Shown here one piece after another: positions 1 to 11,213 of a stretch of DNA of 64,000 bases. Numbering within the stretch: position 1 is the stretch's first letter; every line of letters begins with the position of its first letter. The stretch is from Echinometra lucunter. Lineage: Eukaryota; Echinodermata; Echinoidea; Camarodonta; Echinometridae. The stretch is taken from positions 1,994,881-2,058,880 of the forward strand of contig CM057171.1 in assembly GCA_029962745.1 (NCBI GenBank). The letters run 5' to 3'. The translations under genes and the position numbers were made by a program. The notes beneath the pieces are model-generated. The model was not told the origin of the DNA. It saw only the letters and a program-made list of their open reading frames with translations, and ran no database searches.

Positions 1-106
1 AAAGTCACATTATATTTCTCGGTCCAGTCGCAGTCGGAGGTTTGTTAACTTAGGGCGGCGAGGCGACGTAAAGGGGCCTCCACCTGCCATGATTTTTCAA
101 GAAGAA

Positions 107-137
<31 letters not shown>

Positions 138-1226
138 TAAAGAAGAGTACGTGGGAACAGAGTATTCAGTTAAAACGTAAATAAACTCACCTTTGGACAA
201 AGGTTCAAAACAAAAGAAATAGCGCCCCCCCCCCCCCCCAATATCAAAATACTGGCGCCGCCCATGACCCAGCAACAGCACGCACAACACCTATACGGTA
301 CTGAAAAAAAAAATATTCTCGGAAAACTGATTTAACAATGATCTCTTCATCAGGTTGGAATGGAGAATTTAAGCTTCATATAACAGTGTATAAGACTGAA
401 TGCAACTCGTCAACGGACCATTGAACGATCATCATTCCTATGATACCGCACACATTCCTAGCTTTGCTCAATTACCGGAAACCAATTTGAATGAACCAGC
501 AGAGTAGTACCATTGAAACACTGGCGTAGCTTGGGTTTTGTTTTTTTTTTTTGTTTTTTTTGTTTTGTTTTTGTTTTGTTTTTGTTTTTGGGGGGAGGGG
601 GTCAAAAATAAACAAAGCGTGCAAATGACTTATTTAGTGTGTGAAGCGTTCTCCATAGGGGAGGGGGAGAGTGCAGGTATACATGGTATCAGGGAGTTTC
701 TACCCTTCCCCGCAAAACGTTGCTTCATCGTTGCTTCTCTCTGCCGGCGTGCTTTTTTTTTTCTGCTTTCCCTGACCTTTCCTCTTCTTGCTCGAGCTTT
801 TGTTTCCTTCCCTTTTTGGACGTTTTTTAGGGACACCGCCCCATCGCCCCCTTTAGCTTACCGGGAGCATTGAAATGATTCAACGGCCACGAGCTTGGAC
901 TTAGGGGCACATTATTAGCACGCATCAATGGTCTAATGCATTCCTACCTTGAATGTGTAAAGGCATTTCGGTGAACGCCGTGAAAGGGTCAAACGCGATT
1001 GGCTTGTCCGTTCAAACCACGTGACGTGTTTTCAGTTACCCATTTACAGAATCCTCTGAAGTATATCGGGGCGAAGTTACCTGCAAGATTGCATACCGTT
1101 TCTCTTTCCACTCACTCTGCTAGACTTTGTCATAGACACGTCGTTTGGAGGTTACTTAGCTTTTGCTTCGTTTCGTGGACTCTCTCATTGCGCTCTGGTT
1201 ACTAGTCATCGATTCTCTTTTCTAAG
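1..1226. other. 5' flank of the first gene; no gene recognised
   Basis: No coding region can be supported here. There is a short GAAA-type simple repeat near 108-137, a C-run near 224-239, and a T-rich tract running into G-runs at 538-600. The last ~200 bases before the ATG at 1227 are less AT-rich and probably hold the promoter and 5' UTR of the following gene, but no TATA box or initiator is clear enough to call. Confidence 0.4.
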
Positions 1227-1357
1227 ATGGATTTGTTGGCTGACTATCAGGGTAACTACTACGATCAGCGGTGCTACCGGCTAACTCGCAAGGGTCACCG
1301 GTGCAAGAGGAAGGCTCCCGAGGCCTATGTCGACCTGTTCTGCTGGCAACACGAAAT
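1227..1357 (+). CDS. Exon 1: first Cys/His module
   Basis: Encodes 43 residues plus two bases of the next codon. The pattern is C16-x9-C26-x12-C39-x2-H42 with the core KGHRCKRKA and the ending FCWQHE. Spacing and basic linker suggest a small zinc knuckle. The donor is a strong GTAAGT at 1358. The exon is 131 bp, the same length as exon 2, which carries the second module; this suggests duplication of an exon-sized module. Confidence 0.55.
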
Positions 1358-3372
1358 GTAAGTTTATTAGGAATCTTAGTCCATTGCATATAGAAAAGTA
1401 ACATAGCCCGCACGCGGCCAATTTTAACACAGCCGCAAGCACGTTACGGTTCAAATGCTATTAAGTGATAAACTGAAATTCAGTGTTAAGGCCTTGGACT
1501 AATTTGAAATAGAATTAACAGGAAACCCAATCAATATCGGCACCAGTTTGGTAAAGGCTGCAGTTGAAATTCAAAAAATCAACCCCTGTCGGCTTAATTT
1601 GTGCCACATTATATTAGGGTGTCAGTCGTATGACACGAGCAACCCCCTCCTTCTAAAAAGAAATATAAGTAAAGACAAAAGAAAAGAGAATAAGAAAAAA
1701 AACCCTCTTCCCAAGTGATTCAAAACTTCAAATTGAAGGTCAAAGAATATTTGGATGAAATAAAATGTATCTTTACCTCAAATAATTCTAGTGTCCAGTA
1801 AGTACCTTGTGGAAATAAAGCATTTTGCATCATAATATGAATGAAATTAACCAAAATAGAACCGTTGAATTAGATTTTTGTGTTTTTGTTTTTCAGCCTG
1901 CCAGAGGAGCTCAAATGTGCTGCGTACGTTGGGCCTGAAGATGATGAGAATGACAGACGCTGCAGCCGGCTCGGCTTATTTTTCGATCCAGCTGATGCCG
2001 GAGACGATCTCTACTGCTTGCAACACTGTACGTATCATGTAGGCTTAAGAGGTCTAAAGTTTTCTCTTGTGTCATACAAAACTCTATGGGATGAAAATAA
2101 CTAATTTTTACTGAGAAGAAATGCTTAAGAATTATGTACTCTGTCAAATAGAAAAATAGAGCTATTTTGCAGAATAAAATATTCAGTTTGCAAAATTATT
2201 TTATAGCAGATATCATAACCAAGATTATTAGTGCATCTCGCATAGGCCGACTTGCAGCAGAGATATTTCATCTGTCAAATCAGTCATTCTGTAATTGATT
2301 TGTGATTCAATATTTTGTCAAATATTTTCTCATTGTCTACAATAATCTTATTACATGGCAATATCATGACGAAAATAACTAGGAAAGATGCAAATCATTT
2401 GAAACTTTTATTTAGACAGGTAACTAATTATTCATTTGTTTTTCTTTATTACAGTCAACAAGTTGCGACGCGAGCGCGGCCAAGCGGAGGTCGTTTCCGG
2501 TCGTCGTCGACAAGAGGAGGAGAGGCGGAAGCGGGAGGAGGAGCGTGAGCGACTTCACCCGAGACGTAGGTCACCCCGTCTTCTAGCGCGAGAGGCTGCA
2601 GCTGCCGCTGCTAATCCTCTCAATGCTAGAGCCGCCGATCCGCCGAGCAGCGTCGTGTCAACAATCGGGCCAACCAGTCCCTGCGGAGGTCGGCCCGGAT
2701 TGCCGCAAGGCGAAGCATGGTGTGACAATAGCCTGGAGTAAGTGAACAAAATTTCCTTAAATTTGCCTCAGAACTTAGTTATTAATCAAACTTTTGACAT
2801 ATTCAAAAAGCTTTGAAGGATAATGATGCCAATCTGGAAAGCTTTTTATGGCAACAATTAAATTTTCTAGAAAGGATATACATATTTAAATAATAGTTAC
2901 TAAACGTTTAAAAAAAACCCTTCTTCACATTGTCCATGGGCTGTATGCCGTGGCTTAAAAAATTCTGATTCGTTGCTAGAAATTAAAGATTTTTTAAAAA
3001 AATATATTGCTCACCTTTTTTTATATTCCTATTGTATTAAATTCATTGATAGCCGAAATTGTGAAGTCAAGTTAATAAAAAACTGATACTATTTGGATTT
3101 TTTTGTTTTGTTTCCAATTATAGACTGATCCGCAGAAGCAGCAGGGGGGAGACCAAGCTCGGGATAATTGGTCGAACACTGCTGATGGTCTCGTGACGTA
3201 AACGCCTTACTACAGGAGTAGTGGGGAGGAAGACGAGACGGGTATTGCATGGCCACTCAAACCAGGCCCGCTGCTTTATCATGGTCGTTAAGAAGGTTGG
3301 GTGTGGTCAGTGGAGCCAGACGCCGGAGGCCATTCTCAATTCTTTGACCTGCCTGTTCACAACTCCGAGAAG
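1227..3372 (+). CDS. Four-exon gene encoding a small twin Cys/His-module protein, 3' half probably disrupted
   Basis: I do not recognise the family. Exons are 1227-1357, 1897-2027, 2455-2737 and 3124 onward, all with GT-AG introns and matching phases (2, 1, 2). Joined as read, they give about 205 residues ending at TGA 3194-3196. Exons 1 and 2 each encode a Cys/His module ending in C-x2-H (C16, C26, C39, H42; then C51, C66, C84, H87), suggesting two small zinc-binding folds. Exon 3 begins with an Arg/Glu-rich, probably helical stretch. In the second half of exon 3 and in exon 4 a different frame looks more like protein but contains four stops, so the copy may be a pseudogene or a damaged allele. 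The start ATG has a favourable context (AAGATGG). Short Cys/His modules of this C-G-C-C-H style occur in many unrelated proteins, so no function is assigned. Confidence 0.5.
1897..2027 (+). CDS. Exon 2: second Cys/His module
   Basis: Follows a pyrimidine-rich acceptor ending TTTTTCAG. It enters in phase 2 and leaves in phase 1 at donor GTACGT. Encodes LPEELKCAAYVG, an acidic stretch, then RRCSRLGLFF and LYCLQH. C51, C66, C84 and H87 could form a second zinc site. The C-x2-H ending matches exon 1, but the middle spacing is longer (x14, x17), so this module has diverged or binds differently. Confidence 0.5.
2455..2737 (+). CDS. Exon 3: Arg/Glu-rich region, frame change suspected
   Basis: The acceptor is TTATTACAG and the donor GTAAGTG. 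In the frame set by exon 2 it is open throughout: FNKLRRERGQAEVV, then an R/E-rich segment with coiled-coil character, then RRSPRLLAREAAAAAA. After about position 2630 this frame becomes Pro/Ser-rich. The next frame (codons starting at 2666) reads RANQSLRRSARIAARR, echoing the earlier RRSPRLLAR. It then meets TGA and TAG before the donor. A one- or two-base indel near 2600-2630 would explain the switch. Confidence 0.4.
3124..3372 (+). pseudogene. Exon 4: terminal exon or decayed longer exon
   Basis: The acceptor is CCAATTATAG. In the frame inherited from exon 3 translation stops at TGA 3194-3196. In the phase-0 frame, which also fits the alternative frame of exon 3, the sequence reads like protein from TDPQKQQGGD to FDLPVHNSEK. 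It runs to a possible donor (GTAACT at 3373) but is broken by two TAA codons. Protein-like segments between the stops include SSGEEDETGIAWPLKPGP and EGWVWSVEPDAGG. The exon is therefore either a short terminal exon or the remains of a 249-bp internal exon. Confidence 0.35.
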
Positions 3373-4435
3373 GTAACTTACCATCATAGCTTGCCTGTTC
3401 GTTTTTATTTTAATGGTAATTTTGATGCTCACAGTCGAGCATCTGTATACTGAGCTCTGTAAATTTCTGCAGCGGTCGACCTCTACTTGAAATGCTACCA
3501 ATATATATATTTTTTTGGGGGGGGGGGGGGTTGCAATGTGGTCTTTCCAAATTATTCCTTCAATTGGATCCAATTTACCGCGATCAAGTGATTTTTTTTT
3601 TTAATATTGATCTCGTTCACCGAAAAGCTAATACTTGAGATCGCAATCACTACTTGCCTGTATAATTATCTCGATCATAATATCGGTGTCACTCTGGTAT
3701 TACTTCTCATTAAGAATTTGTAATTTTGATGCAGCATTGCAGCATTGTGAATATCAAGGGAGACATAGAATTGCTCGTAGGAAGAAGGGGATATGGTTGC
3801 AGTCTCACACAGTCGGGTACATCCCTTTTGCAGTATTGTAATAGTATTAGCACTCTTATTGAAAACCTTGGCTAAAAGGGGAGGAGGGATTATTGTCATA
3901 TTTCCCCTCAAACATAGGGAAGGGAGGGGGTAAGTACACCCCACTTTCCTCTGCCTTCTACCAATTCAAAGTAGGGTTAAATTGAACACTAATGAGAGTA
4001 AATATTTTGTCATTTTCAACTTAATAATAATGATAATAAATAATAAATATAACTAGTGCCAAATCCACGCTGGAGTGCTCAAGGATCATGTAGAAATAAT
4101 TAAGAACTTGTATGATTTTTTTACGAGTCAATAGTTGTACACTTTTTGATGTCTTCAGGAAGGCTATTCCGTAATTATTGCCATGATTTAGGACAAATTA
4201 CCAAATCACTCCGTAATTTTGGGATGTATAATACTATGTGGAAATGAATGAATGTGATGTATAGGGCTGAAAACATCCTATTTTTATTGCAGTCCGAATT
4301 AACAAAATTACTTCAAATTTGAAATGGATTGTGTTGAATTAATCTTGTTTAATATAAATGGTTTGGCTGAATTTTCTTATTTTTCTTTCAATACCTCACA
4401 TAAATTTCATTCATTACATCCTCTTTACTCCACAG

Positions 4436-4474
4436 ATCAGGACTCACCGTGGGACGCTCATACACACAAGGATG
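4436..4474 (+). CDS. Possible 39-bp cassette exon
   Basis: A 39-bp island is bounded by a good acceptor (TTTACTCCACAG) and a near-consensus donor (GTAAGTATG). All frames are open; one reads QDSPWDAHTHKD. The mirrored copy at 44,495-44,533 keeps both splice sites and differs at two positions, one silent in that frame. Thirteen codons would make a phase-neutral microexon. It could belong to the first gene or to an unseen transcript. Nothing else in the arm supports a coding gene. Confidence 0.3.
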
Positions 4475-4479
4475 GTAAG

Positions 4480-6585
4480 TATGCAGGTATTTCAGTGTCT
4501 ACCTTGTGACAATAGAATTCCTACTCACCACACAAGTTTATCTCTACATTGGTTAATAAACCAATGATTGATGGTTTCCTTGGTTTTAATCCTTGATATG
4601 TAGGCCTACTTTCAGCATAGTTTCAACACGGTTCAGAAGTTATTTTATGTTATCTTAGGCGTAATTGCAATCATCCCCATTTCAGTGGTAGTTATATTCA
4701 TATTTGTGTTGTATATTCATGATATTGTTAAGAGGGAGACATTTGGCAGGAATTGTTCAGTATGTTGGATTGCAGTAAGTGTTCAAAGTCATTGCCTTGC
4801 AGAAGAAAACAGCTTGTTCAATATCAGGAAATGAGAATCAACTAATCAATGCACAACAAGAACCAAAAATACTATTGAATATGAATAATAAATAATGATG
4901 CAATAATACAAAAAAGCAACAAAAAAAAGGCAAACTTTTTAAAACATAAAAGTCGAAGTGAAAATTTAATAACAATTTAGAAGCCTGTAAGTTATGGGAT
5001 AAACAATAAACCCTCTTTTTTCTGATAGCATTGACCCAAGGATGTAATTGCTGGTAGCAAGACCCAAGAAAATATTTTAAAAAGTACTTCGTGAGTGCTA
5101 TTTTTTTTTTTTTTTTTTTTTTGGGGGGGGAGGTTATCTCAGACTTGGTTATCCCTTTCCAAACTCCTATCACCTACAATTCAAATGCATTATTAGTTTG
5201 TGCAAAACAGACTGGTCAGTGCGTATTTGAATGATACATTACATAGAGGAAGTTTGTTCTGTGTAATTACCCCTACTCTATCCCCAATCCTTTACCCCCC
5301 CCCCCCGCCCTTTCTCTCATTTGCCGTCAATATTGAATCTTAACGTGGGAGTGATAACCCCTTCCCCGTCATTTATCTCTCCTTTCATTAACGTTTTGTC
5401 GAAGATACAAAATCTACACTCCATTAGTATAAATGTTAAGAGAAAAGAATATGGAAGGGAGAGGGAATTCTAACTCATCGATCCGAAGCACTATCTGGCA
5501 TGTAAAAATAATAAATAAAAGATAAAAGAAGATCTAGCTAACAGATCTCAGCTTATATTACCCTTTCCCAGTCTTTTGCCATTCTTTCTATCCCTTCATG
5601 ACAATGTATATAGATCTATAGTCTTGTCTGCACCAGTACACTCACGGTTGCTTTATCCTTCTCTCCATTGCAACAGGGATACTGGCAGAAAATATTGACA
5701 TGTCGTTCGCAAACTTTAAGTAGTAGTTGAATCTGTCTTGTGTTCCATGGCATATTGAAGCTTGAAAAATTAAATTTTATTAACAAAAATTTCATTATAC
5801 TCAAAGGAAAGCAACCCTTAGAACTATTCTTTATCTGACTTCGATAAGATATCCTCGAGGATTTAGCACCCACTGGTTCTTTCAGATGTTAACAGGTTTA
5901 GTATTGCGGTTATTTACATGAACTTTGAAGCCGGATGATTTTTCATCACTTGTCCTGTGCAATTTCATGCTTTTCAGTGAGGCACAGAAATGATCAGCCT
6001 ACATACTGCGATACATTCGCTGGCTGCTGTATCCTTCTCTCCATTATAGCAGGGTTGTGCAAAAATTGGAAGTAGTGGTATTTTCGCAATCTTTAGAAAT
6101 AATATCTCGTGCTTTTTAAAACAGGCTCTTAATGAGAGTTGTAAAGCACAACATAATTATCTTAAAGCTGTACATATCAAATAAGTCTAATTTCTCCATT
6201 TGTGATCACAACTGAGTAAAGCTAGACTTTGATGATCCAGGCTGAAATAAAACTTCATCATAAAATCTTAAAGAAAGATTGTTGTGAAATACCTTTACTA
6301 AACTCTCATGTAGAAACTGTTTTGCCACTGCAGCTCCATTTTTTGCAAATTTATTTCAGAGTTCTAAACCATGAAGATGATTCCAAAATGTCAACTTTAT
6401 TTTTTCCAGTTTTTTTCTTCCTGATCTGTTCTTTTATTTTTTTTTCTCTCTCCCTCTCTCCATCTCCCTCTCACTAACTTTTTTATTCTGTTTTCCTGGT
6501 TCTTTTTTATCACTCTAACACTTTTTATGTCAATTCTAGCTACTCTGACAGATTTGCATACACATAGCTTCTGTATCCTCTTCAA
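4480..6585. other. Non-coding stretch, no gene seen
   Basis: AT-rich sequence without supportable coding frames. It contains a T-run joined to a G-run at 5101-5131 and a C-run near 5297-5307. Two diverged copies of a short segment (around 5636-5720 and 6000-6100) share the phrase TATCCTTCTCTCCATT, pointing to an old local duplication. Confidence 0.5.
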
Positions 6586-6589
6586 TATC

Positions 6590-8180
6590 CACTGCCCATT
6601 CTCTTATCCACCCTCTTACCCTTTCTCTTACCCATCCTACCCATCTTCTCACCCACATTCTCACCCACCCTCTCACCCACCCTCTTACCTCTTACCATAC
6701 CCCCACCCATCCTCTCACCCATCCTATCACCCATCCTCTCACCACCCATCCTCTCACCACCCTCTCCTCTCACCGTCCTCTCCTCTCACCGTCCTCTCAC
6801 CCATCTTCTCACACATTCTCTCGCCCATCCTCTCACCAACCTTCTCACCAACCCTCTGACCCATCCTCTAACCATCCTCTCATCTATGCTCTTGCCCATT
6901 GTCTGGCTCGCCCTCTTACTCCCCCTCTTACCATAACCCCACCCATCCTCTCATCCAACCCTCTCCACCATTCTCTTGCCCAATCCTCTAACCCATCCTC
7001 TAACCATCCTCTTATTCTATGCTCTTGCCCATCCTCTGGCTCGCCCTCTTACTCACCCTCTACCATAACTCCACCCATCCTCTCACCCATCCTCTTACCA
7101 ACCCCCACCCATCCTCTCACGCATCCTCTCATCCATGCTCTTGTCCATCCTCTAGCCAAACCTCTCATCCATCCTCTCACCATCCTCTCATCCATCCTCT
7201 CGCCAATCCTCTTACCCATCCTCTTGCCTTCCTTTCATCCATCCTCTTGTCCAATCCTCCAACCTTTCCTTTCACCCATCCTCTTTCCCATCCTCTACCC
7301 ATCCTCTCACCCATCCTCTCACAACCCATCCTCTCACCATCCTCTCCTCTCAGCATCCTCTCACCCATCTTCTCAACCATCTCACTCATCTTCTCACCCA
7401 TCCTCTTACCAGTCCTCTCACCCATCCTCTCGCCCATCCTGTCGCCCATCCTGTCGCCCATCCTCTTGCCCATCCTCTTGCCCATCCTCTCGGCGATCCT
7501 CTCACTCTCTTTCCGATCCTCTTTCCCATCCTCTTACTAATCCGATTTCCCTTCATCTTATCTATTCTCTCACCCATCCTCTTACCCATCCTCTCACCAT
7601 CCTCTCCTCTCGGCATCCTCTCACCCATCTTCTCAACCATCTTCTCACTCATCTTCTCACCCATCCTCTTACCAGTCCTCTCGCCCATCCTCTCGCCCAT
7701 CCTCTCGCCCATCCTCTCGCCCATCCTCTTACCCATCCTCTTACCCATCCTCTTACCCATCCTCTTACCCATCCTCTCACCATCCTCTCCTCTCGGCATC
7801 CTCTCACCCATCTTCTCAACCATCTTCTCACTCATCTTCTCACCATTCCTCTTACCAGTCCTCTCGCCCATCCTCTCGCCCATCCTCTCGCCCATCCTCT
7901 CGCCCATCCTCTCGTCCATCCTCTTGCCCATCCTCTCGCCCATCCTCTCGCCCATCCTCTAATCAATCCTCTCACCCATTTTCTTACCATCCTCTCATCC
8001 ATCCTCCCACCCATCCTCTCACCCATCCTCTCACCCATCCTCTCACCCATCCTCTCACCCATCCTCTCACCCATCCTCTTACCATCCTCTTACCATCCTC
8101 TCGCCCATCCTCTCGCCCGTCCTCTCTCCCGTCCTCTCGCCCGTCCTCTCGCCCGTCCTCTCGCCCGTCCTCTCACCTTT
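6590..8180 (+). repeat. 12-bp minisatellite (CCTCTCGCCCAT type)
   Basis: Head-to-tail units of consensus CCTCTCACCCAT, with T, C or G variants at one position, span about 1.6 kb. Higher-order blocks are visible near 7,560-7,950, where a ~190-bp segment is repeated. Because 12 is divisible by three, long stop-free frames arise on both strands; they are not genes. The mirrored array at 41,004-42,290 has a different length and different variant runs. Confidence 0.9.
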
Positions 8181-8420
8181 AGTTTACCCATTCTCCTATC
8201 ATTTTCAACTCCTTTTTTTTCTATTTCTTTATCTTTTATTCCCTCCATTATTTTCTTCTATTCCTCACTTTCATTGTTCTATTCAGCATGCTTTAGAATT
8301 TCTCATTTCACACTTACTTGCATTCTTTTTAATGGATTAAATGTTAAAAAACTGATATTCTTTACTTTTGTATTATCGTTGGAGATTCTCTTTCACTCGG
8401 TTATATTAATCATAATAGTA

Positions 8421-8763
8421 GAGGTGTTGTGGTCCAGTGGATAAGTCTCTGGACTTTGAACCACAAGGTCTGGGGTTCGAATCCCTCCCGTGGAATTAAT
8501 GCCCTTTGGCAAGATATGAATCTACATTTGCCACTCTCCGCTCTTATGTTAAGTGGGTAGCGGGTAGGATGCAAAGGTTTAGCAATGCGAGTGCCTGTAA
8601 AATGGCACCTCGCTGAAATGCTCCCTCGGGAGTGGAGAAGGTGCATACACTGTGTGTGGGCAAGCCTGAATCCGATGACCGGGGTAATAATATTTCTGTA
8701 TAAAAGCGCTCAATCACGTCTCAAAGAGACATATTAGGCGCTATATACATGTAAAATATTATT
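8421..8763 (+). mobile_element. tRNA-derived SINE
   Basis: The 5' head has a tRNA-like A box (TGGTCCAGTGGATAAG) and a B box (GGTTCGAATCC), the internal pol III promoter of tRNA genes. A body with TCTACATTTGCCACTCTCC follows. The 3' tail contains AAGCGCT, GGCGCTATATACATGT and an ATATTATT end. A tail of the same type occurs in the element at 23,655-23,932. The mirrored copy is 40,371-40,711. Confidence 0.8.
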
Positions 8764-9280
8764 CAAATGTAGAGCTGCTGGTTAGAATACTGTATGGCAG
8801 ATTCAAGCCAGAATTCTCCCTTATAATCTTTAAACGCCTCTCTGGAATATGGATTTGCTTGTGTGAAAAATAAATCCTATTATTCATTACAAGAAAATTA
8901 CTTTCTCTCCTCTCTGCATGCTGTGTGGCAAATTTATTTTATTTTATTTTTTTTTGCATTGTAATTTTGTTTAATTTAACTTCAAATCATTTGATACTTT
9001 AGATATTGCATATTAGATTCAATGGAGCAAATCAGTATTAAGGTTGTCCGATGCCTGTAATGGTAGTGGTTTTAAATGCAGATGCATTCCTATCTCTATT
9101 AATCTGTTTAAATCTGTTTACTTCTGATTTGAATAATGAGAATCAGTTTTACAGGTCTGAAGTATGCTCGTCTTGATAGTTGTGTTGTGAGTTATTGTGA
9201 GTTTGCATCCATGTGAAATGATGAGTCCTCTGTATTTAGGGATTTTTTTTCTTCAAAAATAACCGTTGTATTATTATAAC

Positions 9281-9320
<40 letters not shown>

Positions 9321-9334
9321 GTTATTATTATTAT
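9281..9334 (+). repeat. (ATT)n microsatellite
   Basis: A nearly pure trinucleotide array. The right arm has a shorter, interrupted version near 39,718-39,778, with AATAGT-type units. Confidence 0.9.
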
Positions 9335-10050
9335 CATGAATATATTATTAGGGGCATTATTATTGCTATTTTCAATCTCAACCCATTTGAAGTATAGACT
9401 TGCTTGATTGAATGCCGAATGGTAAAACTAGATTAATACTTAAGCAACAGTGGTGAATAGGACAAATTGGAAAACTTATTTTCCCTACATATGATGTAGA
9501 CCCTTCTTATTTTTTGAGAGCTGTCAAAGAATAAAAAAGGACCATTTTCCTGGGATATTTCTTTCTTTTTATTCAAAGGGGTTGAGGTTGTATCAAATAT
9601 TTCTATTCAGCCCAATATGACTTTACGTCAGATTTACAGGCAACTACATGACTATTTCACTTCCTTTCTATGGATTTTTTTTTTTTCATTTTTTAAATTT
9701 TTTTTTAGTAATCCTTGTATGCAGTTACTTATTTGAGACTTAGAATCAAGGGAAATAAAGGTGGGAGAATATAATTTGAATAGTTATTTCCCCAGTCTGT
9801 AGATATAAGGTTATAATGTTTGCCCCCTCGTGTTCTAAAGAATGGAATAGTCTTCTGTAAGACATCAAGAGGTGTTTAACCTCTAAATCCTTTTGAAAAA
9901 ATCATGTCAAAACATTTTGATCAATCCTTATTTCTATATGCGCCTTGAACATTCCACAGATTGGCCTTTGTGCTATGTAAGTTACACTCATTATTTTTAA
10001 TATGCTAGTCTGACATTTTTTGAAGCAGGTATTACTTTGTGAATTAATGA

Positions 10051-10263
10051 TTTCTCTAATAATGGTCATGGTATTTAGTGTAGGTATTGCCTGGCTAGGA
10101 GATGGTGACCTGTGAATGATGAGCCTACGGGGCCTTGTCCCTTAAATTGTAGGTGAACGGCACGCCCAGCCTGGTATAGGTGTTTCATTTCTTTGTTCTT
10201 TTCTTAAAATAAAAAAATAGGGCTTAGTATAGGTTTTCGTGGATTTCATGACCACTAGAGAAA
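10051..10263 (+). repeat. Fold-back structured element, copy 1
   Basis: Its ends are inverted repeats: TTTCTCTAATAATGGTCATG at the left and CATGACCACTAGAGAAA at the right. Inside, GCCTGGCTAGG can pair with CCCAGCCTGG, CCTAC with GTAGG, and GGGGC with GTCCC across a three-base loop. The ~95-bp core (from GCCTGGCT to CCAGCCTGG) is almost invariant between copies. It could be a MITE-like hairpin element or the gene of a structured RNA; no coding frame is present. Confidence 0.7.
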
Positions 10264-11005
10264 CCATGTATTCACTAGTATCTATATCTTGTAAAATATG
10301 AGACGTTTCTTGGGGTTTTTTTCTCAAAATTTTAATCTATTTGCGCTTTGCCTCTTTTATTTTTTGGATAGTTTTCAGAAAATGATAAAAAAAGAAAAAT
10401 CCTCTGTTTTCTGTATAATTGCAAATATGACGAATTGAAATGTAGGTTTTATTCTCCACTAGATAAAATATTCATTTTTTCATATTTCAATTCAAATTTT
10501 TTTTCGGGGGGGGGGTATAGTGTACTAATATCATAAATAGGAAAAAAATGAGACATTTTTGTCTATGCAAATTCATAGATAGTATCATGCAAACTGTTTA
10601 CATAATATTCTAGTGATATTTAATGAAAATATTCAGGTCCTGTCAAACTAGAGATCATAAAGACCTTTTGCTACCTTTGTTTCTATTCACATTGTTGTAT
10701 GGTATATTAGAATATCGCCTCCCACAAACAGAAAGACAACAATGGAAAAAAAAATCACATGAACAAACAACAACAAAAAAAGAAAGATGTTAAGATCCTT
10801 CAGGAAATGAGAACCTTTATCATGACCTATTTGTTTTAAAGGAAATCCAAACCCTCACGTAATATTTTTTACCCAGAGCTTAGACGGAATAACACAGATC
10901 AGCAAAAAATGGAAAGAAATCGGTCATGGAATAAGAAAGTTATGACAGTATGAAATGTAATTTTCTGTTATGAGCTGTTTTTTAAAGTCTTTTGTGAGTT
11001 ACTGA

Positions 11006-11213
11006 TTTCTCTAGTGGTCATGGTATTTAGTGTAGGTATTGCCTGGCTGGGAGATGGTGACCTGTGAATGATGAGCCTACGGGGCCTTGTCCCTTAAATT
11101 GTAGGTGAACGGCACGCCCAGCCTGGTATAGGTGTTTCTTTTTTTTTTTCTTTTTTACAAAGTAAAAAGGGCTTAGTCTAGGTTTTTCGTGGATTTTACG
11201 ACCATTAGAGAAA
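11006..11213 (+). repeat. Fold-back structured element, copy 2
   Basis: Near-consensus copy. The left end TTTCTCTAGTGGTCATGG is complementary to GACCATTAGAGAAA at the right end with few mismatches. The core has GCCTGGCTGGG pairing with CCCAGCCTGG. A T-rich stretch follows the core. Confidence 0.7.

Noticed and set aside
538..873. 111-codon open frame starting in a T-run
   Set aside because: Mostly Phe/Leu from homopolymers, no domain, and overlaps an equally open antisense frame.
7224..8444. 406-codon open frame rich in HPLAHPLT
   Set aside because: It is a by-product of the 12-bp minisatellite, whose unit is a multiple of three; the complementary strand is open too, and the mirrored array gives other frames.
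10080..10170. Hammerhead-like core (ATGATGAG, a GCCTAC/GTAGGT stem, then GAAC) in the fold-back element
   Set aside because: The catalytic CUGANGA is not present (A for the first C, and ATAATG in copies 3 and 5), and GAAA is incomplete.
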